Origin: Beroe forskalii
Lineage: Eukaryota; Ctenophora; Nuda; Beroida; Beroidae
Direction: 5' to 3'
DNA: 64,000 nt
Assembly: GCA_011033025.1 (NCBI GenBank)
Contig: WFMF01000074.1
Location: 372,001 to 436,000 of the forward strand
Shown here: positions 32,314 to 46,081 of the stretch, one piece after another
Position numbering within the stretch: the stretch's first letter is position 1
Layout of the letters: each line of letters begins with the position of its first letter
Program-made: the position numbers and the translations under genes
The notes under the pieces: generated by a model
Told to the model about the DNA's origin: nothing
Databases searched by the model: none
The model's input: only the letters and a program-made list of their open reading frames with translations

Positions 32314-33700
32314 CTTGTATGTAAGATGAATGAGACACTAATTGTTATTTGAGTAATTTTTATGAGCTATGAACACTAATTTTTTTCGATACAACATTGA
32401 AATAATCCCTAATAATTTCCAGCTACCTTATTGTCCTTATTTAACTTGTCCATTAAATGGGCTTAATCTTAAACGCTTGGACTTTTCAAAATTTTCCGCC
32501 AATATTAATAATATCCTTTAATTGCTATCTCTCAAAAAAAACTACAGTGAAATGCGGAATACATGTAGAATCGTAACCTTTTTCTACTTTTTAGACCCAA
32601 AAAACTTGGTTCACAGATATAATTTGGCCCCACTGGTTCTTCATTAACCAGCTCTCGGGACAAAATATTTCATGTTAACATTCAGGGTCAGTTAGATAAG
32701 GGCCAATCAGGTACCTCAATAAATCAATTGTTCAAACGACAAACAATAGACATTCTTATAGTTTTTGGGTTGTATTTCAATTTATTTTCTTGTCTGATCT
32801 AATCTTTGCGGTACTAGAATTTAAAAAGAGTAAAACCTCTATATTAATCAATTATCAGTATGAATAAATTCATTTTATAAACTTAAATTATCCGTTTCAT
32901 CAGTTATGAATTGCAGAATTGAATTTGACTAATGAAAAATGAAGGGTGTGCGACAATGATCTCATGATAATGTATTCGTCTCAGTAAGTCAGTACACTTC
33001 ATCCCCCAATTACTTCAACCCAGACCCTAGACGTCCAGTACAAACATTACGATATAGTGTCATGAGATCAACTGCCGTAGACACAATTCTGTGTTACTAT
33101 GTTACTTATATAGTTATATTAAGCTTAGAAGCCCTTTGCGGTGCCCTAATAAGAGGGTTTTTTTTAAATCAAATGGTTTATAATATGCTTCCTTTTATTA
33201 TTCTCGATATTTTAATTTTATAATGCATAACAATAATCGATGGGTTCAGAAGTAAATAGCTAGAGTAAGATAATAATTAATAATGGATGATTGCGATTGG
33301 GCAGACTGTATTCAATATACAATATATAAATACACTATACATAAGTGGGCTTAATATAAGTAATTGATTTTAAGTAAGAATTATATCAATATGCAGTCAA
33401 AATTTAAAAAAACTGACAGAAAGTTTCCCTTTAGCGGCGTGGTTAATGCACAATGTACATTGTAATTTGTACATACAGTGAAACAGTGGCATTTTCGTAA
33501 GGCGCTCAGGCTTATTTCTATTGGGAGGATTATACTTCGCAAATATGAGGGGAATATTCCGGGAACTCTCGCCTTACACACGCCCTACTCACGCCCTACA
33601 CCCCACAATTGTATTAGCGACAGACAATATCATACAAAATGAAGGTTAATCTTGAAACTAAGTGATTGATCTTATTTCAGATTCGAAGAATTGCTCCTCT
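32314..33700. other. intergenic, 3' of the recombinase-domain gene
   Basis: Probably holds the 3' UTR (AATAAA at 32718). Otherwise AT-rich sequence in which I see no gene. Confidence 0.45.
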
Positions 33701-33746
33701 CTGTCCTCATGATTTTCCCATCTGACTCATTATTTTCCTATCCGAC

Positions 33747-33778
33747 ACTCATTATTTTCCGTACGGAAAATAATGAGT
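33747..33778. repeat. perfect 32-nt palindrome
   Basis: ACTCATTATTTTCCGT followed directly by its reverse complement. Related single words (CATTATTTTCC, CATGATTTTCC) occur around it from 33710 to 33850. Confidence 0.9.
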
Positions 33779-33847
33779 CCTCTTCATTTTCCTATCAATC
33801 ATTCATTATTTTCCTATCGGCCTCATGATTTTCCCACGGAAAATCAT

Positions 33848-33848
<1 letters not shown>

Positions 33849-33887
<39 letters not shown>

Positions 33888-33925
33888 GAACTTTGTTATA
33901 GAATAAAAGAGAGAGAGAGAGAGAG
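33849..33925. repeat. (GA)n microsatellite, two blocks
   Basis: GA dinucleotide runs at about 33850-33884 and 33908-33925, separated by unrelated sequence. Confidence 0.9.
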
Positions 33926-33929
33926 CGTA

Positions 33930-34317
33930 AGTTAAAGTAGTATATAGTAAATAGACACCTATATACGTCAAGCTTGCGTAATCTTCCGTAAGTAAAGTCC
34001 CATGAAGATGTTTCCCTGTCAGCTCTAGTCCATAATCGAGCGTGTTTTTATTGAAAAGGAAAGGGAACAGGTCAAACGACAATGATGAAGTTGGCGTTGC
34101 TTCCTGTTGAACTGGTGTTGCTTCATGTTTAACTGGCGTTACCTCCTGTTGAACTGGCGCTGTTCATCAGTCGTGCCAGCTGTGCTGGGTCTTGCACTGT
34201 GTCTTCATTCCTAGTCGATATTGGGCATGTGATCAGCCTCATCCCACGCTTTTTCCTCCGCTTCAGTGTTTGTGAGATGACTGATTCTCTCACTGGCTGA
34301 TCTACTTTCATTACCAC
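33930..34317 (-). pseudogene. minus-strand exon-like fragments, unrecognised
   Basis: On the minus strand, 34317-34129 reads KRRKKRGMRLITCPIS within a basic peptide. A second frame below it (from about 34140 down) reads repeats of the type EVTPVKHEATPVQQEATP, caused by a three-fold 21-24-bp DNA repeat at 34092-34162. The two frames do not join cleanly. They may be decayed 3' exons of the minus-strand cassette array that begins at 34.7 kb, or chance. Confidence 0.25.
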
Positions 34318-37300
34318 TTCATTAGAAAGTCCGGCCCTGTTCTAGGATTGAGACGCGAGTAATAAACATTACATGATTATAAACATTGCATTATAAAATT
34401 CTATCGTTAACATTACATAAGGTACTGTGTTGTCTCTCAGATAAAGAAGATTGTTCAACCAACTCAACACATGAGTCTCGTCTTTGATTTTCCGGGACTC
34501 TTCTTTCGCATGCAAAGTGGAGATCTGGGGAACATCCTTAGCCCGCGATTCTGCGTGGAGATAGTGTGGAGAGATTCCAATTTTTGCAAAAAACGGCTCT
34601 ATTTATTACATTATGTACGTTATTTATTACGTTATTCATTACATTATGTACATTATGTACGTTGACAGGAAGGTTTCCAAAAACTACGCCATTCTATGCG
34701 CGCTTACTATATTTTGCAAAGGTGAAACCTCCGACCCACCACAAGGGCGTCAGCCAGTTGGGCGTTGACTGTGGTGCAGATAGAGGGCATTCCTGTATTT
34801 CGTTTCTTCCAATCTATCGCTCTGAAGGGTGATCCATCTTCATTCCGCATGTTGGTACACTCATCCCGCACAGCTTTTAACTAACTTCGTAACTAACTTG
34901 GTAACTTACTTGCTAACTTTTGAGTGAATGTTTTCATTAAACTTGGAAGTATTGAGAAGTTCATTTACTTTTTCTTCTTGTCCGGCTGCCGGAAGTTCCA
35001 CCCGTGTGAATTGCTCCAGCCACATCACATCCTGAAGATCATCAATTTATTATTACATTATAATTTATCAACTTTCCGATGCAGGATAATGATGCCATGG
35101 CTACTCATCGACAATCTGTTCAACTCAGGTGTTCAGAAGTCCTGCTTGGAGCATTCATTAACTTTGAAAAGATACGGAAATGCTTCCTTCCAACTACATG
35201 TGTTCTTCCCCGAATGGTTTTGGATGTCTCGTGGTCCTTAGTGCGATCGAGCTTCCTCTTCTAGTTGTTATCAGTCCGCGATCTGGTTGTGGATCTTGTG
35301 GCATGTCTGGTTACTCTCAGCCATCATGCCTCTGAACAGTTAATATAATAATGGATTTTGTTTTTAAATCAGAGATAATACAATTTGAATAATCTTTAAT
35401 TTTAATTTCATGTAGTATTTCATTCCGCCACCCTCGACTTGAGGCGTAGCAGGGGATGAATTTTCTTTCAGTGTTGTCAAGTCTCTTATCAGCTGTTGAA
35501 CTTCAATTTTCGACACTTAATTTATCTCTGTAACGATATTAAACACGACTTTTTCTAGTATAATCTCTTTTAACAAATAATCACTATCTCTTAGTATCAA
35601 TTATCAAACAATTGCTCGTATATAATATCTCGAACGTGGTTCAGTCGTGATTTGCTCGAATCAGTCGTTCTTCGACCTTTCACCTTGCTGGTTTTGGCTT
35701 TCTCGTGGTGGTAACTTCTACCGAGCTTCCTCGTGCTGTATCAACCAGTCTATTTTCTGATTGCGGGTTCTGGTCTGACAATGAGAGTTAGGAGGACTGG
35801 GAGGTTGAGGAGGGTTCCTCCTCCTGCAATACCTTGAACTCTGGTGTTGCAATAATAAACAGTAAGAGCCTTTCGACTAAAACTTAGATATAAGATAATT
35901 CAATGTTAATGTATAATTTTACAGAATAATTTTATAGAACCGCTTTATTTCAATACATCACAAAGTGTAACACCGAGTTAACCTGCTCTTTTGCTGTACC
36001 ATCTCTAGCATTTTCTCGTATTTATTTTGGTTTTCTGATTGCGGGTTCTGGTCTGACAATGAGAGTTAGGAGGACTGGGAGGTTGTGGAGGGTTCCTCCT
36101 CCTGCAATACCTTGAACTCTGGTGTTGCAATAATAAACAATAAAAGGCTGTTTGACTTAAACTTAGATATAAGATAATTTAATGTTAATGTATAATTTTA
36201 CAGAATAATTTTGTAGAACCGCTTTATTTCAATACATCACAAAGTATAACACCGAGTTAACCTGTTCTTTTGCTGGGCCATCTCAAGCTCAAGTTCAGTC
36301 CTCTCCGTGAGTTACTTTTGTTTCCTCTTGCCAGGAACCTAAGGCGTCCTCTTGTCAGGGACGCCCTAATGGGTCTTGTGGCATGTTTGGTTACTTTCTG
36401 CCATTTTGACTTTGAACATAGTATATTTGGTTACTAAATCAGACATAATTCAATATAAACAATGATAAAGTATTTCAATATCAAATTAAGCATAAAATAT
36501 TTCATGAAGTAGCATAAAGTATTTCACTTCTTAACACTCGACTAGAGACGTTCCATGAGGATCAACCTGTTTTCGAGCTGTATCACTTCCATCTCTAACA
36601 CAGTTTTTTGTGGCGGGGTTTGGTGGGGGCTTGGCACACTCAGATTCGGAGGTTTGGTGTAAAACCGTAACCCGCAATGGTAAATAGAGCAAATTCCTGG
36701 AAACTCCTTATCTCTAAAAGCAATGATTATTGATTATTATGTAGAAAACATATTATTTACTGTACGAAGTGAAAATTTTTGTAGCTGAGTAGTGAGTACA
36801 TTACTTTACTCAAATGAGTGCATCAAATTCTAAAGAAAACTGAAATTCGTGTGTATCGAATAAAGTATTCGTGTGTGTCGAATATACAGTAGGTTGAGGT
36901 GGATTCGTTCTCCTGTGAGGTCTTGAACCTGGATGAACCTGCTGCACTTCTAGTTGTAGTACAATCCTCTCCAGTCACTAATTGTGTTTCCTCTTCACAG
37001 GGATCTAATGGATCTTGTGGAGGTTATGTTACTCTCTGCCATTTAGACTCTGAACAGTGAATATAAAATGTATTTGGTTTCTAAATCAAAGATAATACGA
37101 TTAGAATAATTCAACAATATCAACATAAAGTGTTTTAATTTTTAGTATTTTATTCCGCCACCCTAGACTGGAGGCGTTGCAGGGGATGAATTTTCCTCCT
37201 TCAGTGCTGTGAAGTCTCTCGTCATCTGTTGACTGGTATATGATAGTGAATAGACGTACATGTATATCAAGCTTTTATCACGCGCTGCGTAATCATAATG

Positions 37301-38798
37301 CGTTGTGGTGGAACTGCGTGGCCCCGTGGGAGAGAGAAAAGAGCTCGGGTATATAAGCCAACACTACTTTTTCGAGTATGATCTCTTTTATCAATAATCA
37401 CTATCTCCTAGTACCAGTCATCAAACAACTGCTTGTATTATACATTTCGCAGGAAGTTTTAATCAGGAATTAAGGAATTAAACAGGAATTATAAAACAAT
37501 TATTGGTCAAATTACAACTGCAATGTCCGACCTGATATAAAATGTTTATTTAATCAAAATTATGGAAAAAATGTCATTCAGTCGTGAATCTTCTTGTCAG
37601 GTACCTAATAAACGGTCTTGTGGCATGTTTGGTTACTCTCGGCAATTATGACTCTGATCGGTGAATAATGATGGATTTGGTTTCTAAATCAGAAATAATA
37701 CACTAATACAATTAAATTAATAATTCATCATAAATTATTTTAATTTCATGAAGTATTTTACTCCCCCACCTTTGACTTAAGACGTTCTAATCTTGATGAA
37801 GGTATGTTATCGATGTGTAGAATTTGAGTTAGGAAGTGCATTCTTTATGGTTGTGAGGACAGTGGAGTTTAAATGATTTTCGATGGGTGTGAGGAAATTT
37901 GTTAGGCAATTCTCATGATCTTGGGTGATTATGAGGTTATTGCCCGTGTGTATTTCTCATGTTGTTCAGTCGTGATTCGCTCGAATCATTCGTTCTTCGA
38001 CTTCTGTGATTGTTTCCTTTTCCCCTTGCTGCTTTTTGCTGTCCTACTGAGCTACCTCGTTCCTCGACTACTTACCCGAATGGTTTTGGATGTCTCGTGG
38101 TCCTAAATGCGATTGAGCTTCCTCTTCTAGTTGTTATCAGTCTGCAATCTGGTTGTGGATCTTGTGGCATGTCTGGTTACTCTCGGTCATCATGACTCTG
38201 AATAGTAAATATAATAATGGATTTTGTTTTTAAATCAGAGATAATACAATTTGAATAATCTTTAATTCTAATTTCATGTAGTATTTCATTCCGCCACTCT
38301 CGACTGGAGGCGTTGCAGGGGATGAATTATCTTTTAGTGCTGTGAAGTCTCTTATCAGCTGTTGAACTTCAATTTCCGACACTTCATTTAACTCTGTAAC
38401 GATATTAAACACAACTTTTTCTAGTATAATCTCTTTTAACCATAATCACTATCTCTTAGTATCAATTATCAAACAATTGCTCGTATATAATATCTCGAAC
38501 GTGGTTCAGTCGTGATTTGCTCGAATCAGTCGTTCTTCGACCTTTCCCCTTGTTGGTTTTGGCTTTCTCGTGGTGGTAACTTCTACCGAGCTTCCTCGTG
38601 CTGTATCAACCAGACTGTTTTCTGATTGTGGGTTCTGGTCTGACACTGACAGTTAGGTGGACTGGGAGGTTGTGGAGGGTTCCTCCTCCTGCAATACCTT
38701 GAACTCGGGTGTTGCAATAGTAAACAATGAAAGACTGTTTGACTTAAACTTAGATATAAGACAATTTAATTTTTGTATGATTATTATACATATTATAC

Positions 38799-40218
38799 AC
38801 CACCAAAACCGTTGATTTGGTTTGTAACCCCCGCTGGTTTGGATGGTCAGTCCATTTTGGACCTTTTCAGGTTCCGTTGTCACATCCAAACCCGCGGGGG
38901 TTACTAGACCAACCGTCCAACGGTTTTGGTGGTGATATCTTGACAGATGTATTCGGACCCCCGTTATTCGGACCCCCGTTATTCGGACCCCCGTTATTCG
39001 GACCCCGTTATTCGGACCCCCGTTATTCGGACCCCCGTTATTCGGACCCCCGTTACTCGGACCCCCGTTATTCGGACCCCTGTTATTCGAACCCCGTTAT
39101 TCGGACCCCCGTTATTCGGACCCCATTACTCGGACCCCCGTTATTCGGACCCCCGTTACTCAGACCCCCGTTATTCGGACCCCCGTTATTCGGACCCCTG
39201 TTATTCGGACCCCCGTTATTCGGACCCACGTTATTCGGACCCCCGTTATTCGGACCCCCGTTATTCGGACCCCCGTTATTCAGACCCCCGTTATTCGGAC
39301 CCCGTTATTCGGACCCCCGTTATTCGGACCCCATTATAGCAAACAGATCTAATTTCACGCAATAGTCGTATTTAAACTCATTTCAACGTAACCAAGTCGA
39401 AAATCCCATTTAAATATCAATTTCTTCAAATCTCCTAATTTCACAAATCGTCCACGTGAACTCACGTGCTGAAATGTAGCACCCAGATCTAATTTCACGT
39501 GCATCAGTCGTATTTGAACTCATTTCAACGTAATCAAGTCGAAAATCGCGTGTAAATATCAATTTCTTTAAATCCCCTAATTTCTACAAAACGTCCACGT
39601 GAACTCACGTGATTCACCATTTCATCGTATATTTCCCATGCCTAGTCACTGCTAGACATGAAGAAACCATTATCAGTTCACCATCGTATCACAGAATAGG
39701 GATACAGTAAAAATTTTCGTCATAAACGTAATTTCAACCATTCTGCGGCTCACCACACCTTAGAAAATCGCGTATATCTCGATGAAAAATCGAGATAGCC
39801 CAATGATCCATATGATTTTCTGAAAGCTCTTTAAATTTCCAACTAACGATTTTTCAAAATTTTTGAGCTATCTCCATTCCTTCTTGGTGAAAAATGCGCT
39901 CGAAAATGACCTATTTTCGCTAAAAAGCAATAAAATTTCGCTAAGTTGATGACGTCATAGTGACGTGAAAATGACGTCACCAGAACTTCTCTTATAGCCT
40001 ATAACATTTTCCCATCTTAGATCAACAAAACCTGACCTCGATCATGGCTCTACCATTTCCCGTTCTTGAGATCTCGGCTTTCCAAATTTGCTCCCAATTA
40101 TCATGATACATATTATATAGTATTATTATATCACCCTGTGACACTCAAATCTCTAACTTATACCCCTGGCCAGTTTTCTTTTTACCGCGGGGGGTTACCG
40201 CCCTGGCCAGGGCGGGAA
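38799..40218. mobile_element. 1.4-kb minisatellite-bearing non-autonomous element, copy 1
   Basis: Starts ACCACCAAAACCG within a large imperfect hairpin (about 50-bp arms, 38799-38934), followed by a 15-bp minisatellite, CACGTG/TGACGTCA-rich sequence, and an end with the palindrome CCGCCCTGGCCAGGGCGG plus GAA. Copy 2 starts at 45928. The sister array copy at 42598-42604 lacks it, which defines the insertion point (left ATTAT, right TTATGATCGCC). A terminal palindrome, an internal minisatellite and no long TIR recall non-autonomous Helitron/Helentron elements; that class call is inference. Confidence 0.75.
38949..39338. repeat. 15-bp minisatellite in element copy 1
   Basis: About 26 units of TTATTCGGACCCCCG, with 14-bp variants lacking one C. 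ORFs through it encode repeating YSDPR or PLFG words and are not genes. Confidence 0.95.
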
Positions 40219-41144
40219 TTATGATCGCCGTATCATGAATCATCTATATTCACAGTTCAGTCGTGATTCGTTCAATTCGAAGTGCTAAGTAGGAATAGAA
40301 TTTATAATCATAATTCGTTCCTCTGCCCCGTTCCCAGCCTGATCTGGGTTGTCTGGTGGTGTTCATCTCCAAGGAGCTTCCCCGTTTCGTTATGACTCTG
40401 AACAGTGAATCGAAACATCCATTTGGTTTCTAGATCAAAGATAATTCAACATAAACTACTAAGTAAGTTAAAATTATTTCAAGGCTAGTTGCCTAGTTCA
40501 CATCAGTAATTATTACTATTGACTCGCTGTTTATTTCGCATAGGTGACACCTCCGACCCACCACAAGGGCGTCAGCCAGTAATTGGGCGTTGGCTGTGGT
40601 GCAGATGGAGGGCATTCCTGTATTTCGTTTCTTCCAATCTATCGCTCTGATGGGTGATCCATCTTCATTCCGCATGTTGGTACACTCTATCTCATCCCAC
40701 ACAGCTTTTAACTGACTTCGTAACTAACTTGGTAACTTACTTGCTAACTTTTGAGTGAATGTTTTCATTAAACTTGGAAGTATTGAGAAGTTCATTTACC
40801 TTTTCTTCTTGTCCGGCTGCCGGAAGTTCCACCCGTGTGAATTGCTCCAGCCACATCACATCCTGAAGATCATCAATTTATTATTACTTTATAATTTATC
40901 AACTTTCCGATGCAGGATAATGATGCCATGGCTACTCATCGACAATCTGTTCAACTCAGGTGTTCAGAAGTCCTGCTTGGAGCATTCATTAACTTTGAAA
41001 AGATACGGAAATGCTTCCTTCCAACTACATGTGTTCTTCCCCGAATGGTTTTGGATGTCTCGTGGTCCTTAGTGCGATCGAGCTTCCTCTTCTAGTTGGT
41101 ATCAGTCCGCGATCTGGTTGTGGATCTTGTGGCATGTCTGGTTA

Positions 41145-41912
41145 CCTTAGTGGTAGAAATTATGATGTGTACTTATTATGACGAATGAAATTATGATCGG
41201 TACTAATTATGATGAAAGAATTTTGGGACAAAAACAAACCTTTTTGGCGAACAACCAGTGGAATGAAATTTAATTATTTTTTAACCATTTTACCCGGCCC
41301 TTTGAACCAAAATTGTCCAGAATCCACCGAAATTTAGTCAAAGCCTCGATGCCGGCTATTTTCTGACAAATCATTTCTTTTTGCATGATTTACATCCATA
41401 ATTGTGCTAACTTTCAACATCACGGTGATTGGGAAGTTAATTTTATGTGAATATCATGCCTGCACATTCACATATTGTTTTCTGACCGATGTTGTCTGTG
41501 TTTTTATTTTGGATCAAATGTAAATTTGGTCTTTGATAAGGTCTGGCAGTAAGGTAGCTTATAAATTCGAGGTAAGGGCCTTTATGATTGGTATCGACTA
41601 AGATGAGTGAAACTCCGTAATTTATGGCAACTCCATGATATGATAGCACTGCAACCTGTGATTTTGAAAATTTGCTGATTGTATTACAAAGATGTGAAAA
41701 GGGCCTTGGAGCCAACCATAATTTTCGGGCAACATGGCCATCCTGGTTGTTTCAACATGTTTTCTAAGAGTCTAAATAGTGGTCGAATTTTGAGAAAGTA
41801 TAAATTATGATCTGTAGAAATTATGATGTGTAGAATTTATGATGAGTACTAATTATGATCATTTTGCGAAAATAATCATAATTAGTACGCATCATAATTT
41901 CTACCACTAAGG
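41145..41912. mobile_element. 768-bp MITE with TA target duplication and known empty site
   Basis: TIRs CCTTAGTGGTAGAAATTATG and the reverse complement ending CTACCACTAAGG, flanked by TA on both sides. The sister copy of the same block at about 35306-35325 reads GGTTACTCTCAG without the insert, confirming the boundaries and the TA duplication. Subterminal AATTATGAT words repeat. TA targeting fits Tc1/mariner-type mobilisation. Confidence 0.85.
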
Positions 41913-43139
41913 TACTCTCAGCCATCATGCCTCTGAACAGTTAATATAATAATGGATTTTGTTTTTAAATCAGAGATAATATTTGCAAAATTTACAGTAA
42001 AACAATCAAAGTACATAATCACATATTAGCAAAACAATCTCGCATAGAAAATTCAATCAGAGATAATACAATTTGAATAATCTTTAATTCTAATTTCATG
42101 TAGTATTTCATTCCGCCACCCTCGACTGGAGGCGTTGCAGGGGATGAATTTTCTTTCATTGTTCTGAAGTCTCTTATCAGCTGTTGAACTTCAATTTTCG
42201 ACACTTAATTTAACTCTGTAACAACTTTTTCTAGTATAATCTCTTTTAACGATAATCACTATCTCTTAGTCTCAATTATCAAACAATTGCTCGTAGATAT
42301 CTCGAACGTGGTTCATTCGTGATTTGCTCGAATCAGTCGTTCTTCGACCTTTCCCCTTGCTGGTTTTGGCTTTCTCGTGGTGGTAACTTCTACTGAGCCT
42401 CCTCGTGCTGTATCAACCAGTCTGTTTTCTGATTGCGGGTTCTGGTCTGACAATGAGAGTTAGGAGGACTGGGAGGTTGTGGAGGGTTCCTCCTCCTGCA
42501 ATACCTTGAACTCTGGTGTTGCAATAGTAAACAATAAAAGGCTGTTTGACTTAAACTTAGATATAAGACACTAAATGTTTGTATAATTATTATACATTAT
42601 ATTATGATCGCCGTATCATGAATCATCTATATTCACAGTTCAGTCGATTCGTTCAATTCGAAGTGCTAAGTAGGAATAGAATTTATAATCATAATTCGTT
42701 CCTCTGCCCCGTTCCCAGCCTGATCTGGGTTGTCTGGTGGTGTTCATCTCCACGGAGCTTCCGCGTTTCGTTATGACTCTGAACAGTGAATCGAAAAATC
42801 CATTTGGCTTCTAGATCAAAGATAATTCAAATAAACTACTAAGTAAGTTAAAATTTATTTCACAGCTAGTTCTACATCAGCAATTATTACTATTGACTCG
42901 CTGTTGATCTTGCAAAGGTGACACCTCAGACCCACCACAAGGGCGTCAGCCAGTTGGGCGTTGACTGTGGTGCTGATAGAGGGCATTCCTGTAAGCGAGG
43001 AGTATTACTGTTCCGGTTCTTCCAATCTATCGCTCTGATGGGTGATCCATCTTCATTCCGCATGTTGGTACACTCTATCTCATCCAACACAGCTTTAACT
43101 AACTGCAACTAACCTGTTAACTTACTTGCTAACTTTGAG

Positions 43140-44150
43140 TTATGGGGAGTGGTTAAGAACATCTTCAATTGTAAATAATTAAAACGTCGTGTTTGTGATA
43201 TTTCAATGAATATATCATTCATCATAGTCATACATTCTGAGAAGTTTATTGTTAGAAACATACAACTGACACGCAACATATTCATATCACTAAGCTCTTA
43301 TCTTAACTAAATCTATATAACTAATTGAATTAAATTAATTTATTAGAAAATGTAATTGAATATATACGGCAATCATTGTCTATCACTGTATTATGGGAAG
43401 TAAGCAATATACATTATATTAATATATTAGCATTGGCATGTCAAGGCAAGGCACTATAATTGCACTCAGTACACGGTGACGCAATGATGTATGTGAGCTA
43501 GTAGAGAGAAATTCCCGCTCAAACCCTTTGTTGGTTAATGTCACCTTTTCCGAAAACTTGTTGCTTAGTGACTCTTTTGTCTTGAAACCCTTGTCAATAG
43601 CTGGGGAAAACTGCCCCCAAAATTGGTCTTTATATGTTTAAATTTAATAAGAATAAATTGGGTTACTTGATTTCAGTTTGAAATTTTTTTATTTTTTAAT
43701 TTTTTAAGGGTATTGGTAATTTTCTAACTAATAACATTCATCATTCATAGGATCAATTAATGTGACTGAGATGTCTGTTTCTCGGGATTTATGTCAAAGA
43801 TTTTGAATTGAACTTACATTTTTGTTACTATCTAGTTTGTTAGTTTTTAGATTGTTATTATATCGTTGTTATTAAATGTTAAATTAGAATAGTCTATAAT
43901 TTATTATTTTCCCATATGAAGATTGAAATTGGTTTGATTCTTGCTATGTCTCATTGTTTATCGTAGAAATGGAGGGCATTTATAAGTTTTTCTTTATAAT
44001 GACACATTTTTACTGAAAGCTAAATTATCCAGACCAAATACAAGCAGTTATTTTTGTGGTTTTGTTCTTTCACACCCTATATATTTCGCACAAATGAAAC
44101 CTTACATTTCATACACTCAGATCAAATGGCTGAACTGATATCAATCGATC
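43140..44150. other. intergenic, no gene identified
   Basis: AT-rich sequence without repeats or ORFs that I can support. Confidence 0.4.
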
Positions 44151-45905
44151 ACTCTGTATTGACACAGACAAAACCGCAAGCGGCTGTCATAGCAACCCCT
44201 CACAGAGTCACAGGGCGCCCTTTTTAATTGTAAGAGGTTATAATGATCTAAAAATACGTTATTTAGCGTCAAACATAGAAATAATTTATTAAAACTGAAA
44301 TAGTGATTTCCTAATTTCACAAAACGTCCACGTGAACTCACGTGCACTTCATTTCCATCGGCCATTTCTTGTTCTATTCAAGTACCAAGTAAGTTAAGAT
44401 ATTGATTCAGTCACTATCGTATAGTACAACAGCCCTGCACTTTTGGAATTCGGCCTGAAATTGGACTTAGCCAAATTTAAGACTTTTTTGCGCGGCTCAA
44501 ATTTACGTTTTTGAGGGGCCACCACACCTTTCCCTTAAATCGCAAAGACTTGAAACTTTTTAGCCTTGATATTTGACTGAGAAAGAACATTGATACACCT
44601 GGAAAAGATGGAGCAATGTTTGTGAGCTAAGATATAGATGCTCAAAGTCACCATATTTTGGCCTAGTAAGGATCCTCGATTTTTGGAGGCCTCCCACGAC
44701 CTCATTTTTTCACCAATCACCATGAAACTTCTTTTGTGGATAAATCTCGAGGTCTAGATGCTACATGCGTCGGGAAATCATGACGCGGTAGAAAACTTCT
44801 CAGATACAGTGCTCCAAAGTGGTCCAAAATTACGTTTTTCGCTAAAAATCGTGATTTCATCGATTTTCATGACGTCATAACAGCAAAAAAATCGATCCGC
44901 GAAACTTCCTACATAGCCTATAACATTTTCCCATCTTAGCTGAAAAAAACCCGTCCTCGATCATGTCTGTATCTTTTATGGTTTTTGAGTTTACCCTGTC
45001 GAAAATTGGGTCCTAAAATTATCACGTCTATATATGAGTATACCACAGACAAAACCGCAAGCGGCTGTCATAGCAACCCCCTCACAGAGTCCCAGGGGCG
45101 CCGCTTTTTAATTGTAAGAGGTTATTATGATCTAAAAATACGTTATTTAGCGTCAAACATAGAAATAATTTGTTAGAATCCTTAAAATAGTGATTTCCCT
45201 AATTTCTACAAAACGTCCACGTGAACTCACGTGCACTTCATTTCCATGGCCCATTTCTTGTTCTATTCAAGTACCAAGTTAATCAAAATGTTTTTTCAGT
45301 CACTATTGTATAGCACAACAGCCCTGCACTTTTGGAATTCGGCCTGAAATTGGACTTAGCCAAATTTTCGACTTTTTCGCGCGGCTCAAATTTACGTTTT
45401 TGAGGGGCCACCAAACCCTTTCATTAAATCAGTTTGAAACTTTTACCCTTGATATTTGATTGAGAAAGAATATTGATACGCCTGGAAAAGATGGAGCAAT
45501 GTTCCAGAGCTGAGATATAGATGCTCAAAGTCACCATATTTTGGCCTAGTAAGGATCCTCGATTTTTGGAGGCCTCCCACGACCTCATTTTTTCACCAAT
45601 CACCATGAAACTTCTTTTGTGGCTAAATCTCGAGGTTTAGATGCTACATAAGGCGGGAAATTATGACGCGGTAGAAAACTTTTCAGATACAGTGCTTCAA
45701 AGTGGTCCAAAATTACGTTTTTCGCTAAAATCGTGATTTTATCGATTTTGATGACGTCATCACACCAATAAAATCGATCCAGTGAGACTTCCTGGATAGC
45801 CTATAACATTCTCCCATCTTAGCTCAAAAAAACGCGCCCTCGATCATGTCTCTATCTTTTATGGTTTTTGAGTTTACCTCGTCGAAAATTAGGTCCTAAA
45901 AATCT
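44150..45905. repeat. two tandem copies of a ~0.88-kb element
   Basis: Units 44150-45040 and 45045-45905 are about 90 percent alike. Each starts near CAGACAAAACCGCAAGCGGC, contains CGTCCACGTGAACTCACGTG and the palindromic CRE-like GATGACGTCAT, and ends near TAGCCTATAACATT and a CACGTCTATATAT tail. The right half of the 1.4-kb element at 38799 is a distant relative. Confidence 0.75.
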
Positions 45906-46081
45906 CACGTCTATATATATTCTACCACCAAAACCGTTGGACGGTTGGTCTAGTAACCCCCCGCTGGTTTGGATGTGGTCAGTCCATTTTGGACCTTTTC
46001 AGGTTCCGTTGTCACATCCAAACCCGCGGGGGGTTACTAGACCAACCGTCCAACGGTTTTGGTGGTGATATCTTGACAGAT

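Larger units (their letters stand above)
34700..43140 (-). repeat. segmental array of decayed minus-strand exon-like cassettes
   Basis: At least three block types recur in the same order. Block P (34727-35305, 40536-41142, 42914-43135) carries on the minus strand WDEIECTNMRNEDGSPIRAI, somewhat like a Myb/SANT-type helix. Block Q (35306-35870, 38170-38740, 41913-42570, partial at 36020-36190 and 37000-37440) carries VQQLIRDFTALKDNSSPATP, preceded by CAG. Block R (40219-40500, 42604-42900) carries RGSSLEMNTTRQPRSG. A motif of the form RGSS-x(2-4)-TTR-x-P recurs on the minus strand in at least five places (near 35250, 35720, 38110, 38600, 40370). No intact gene can be assembled: frames break and splice sites decay. 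I do not recognise the source family. Confidence 0.6.

Noticed and set aside
38817-39365. ORFs with YSDPR and PLFGP repeats (also at 45989-46546)
   Set aside because: Translation of the 15-bp minisatellite in several frames; copy number differs between the two element copies.
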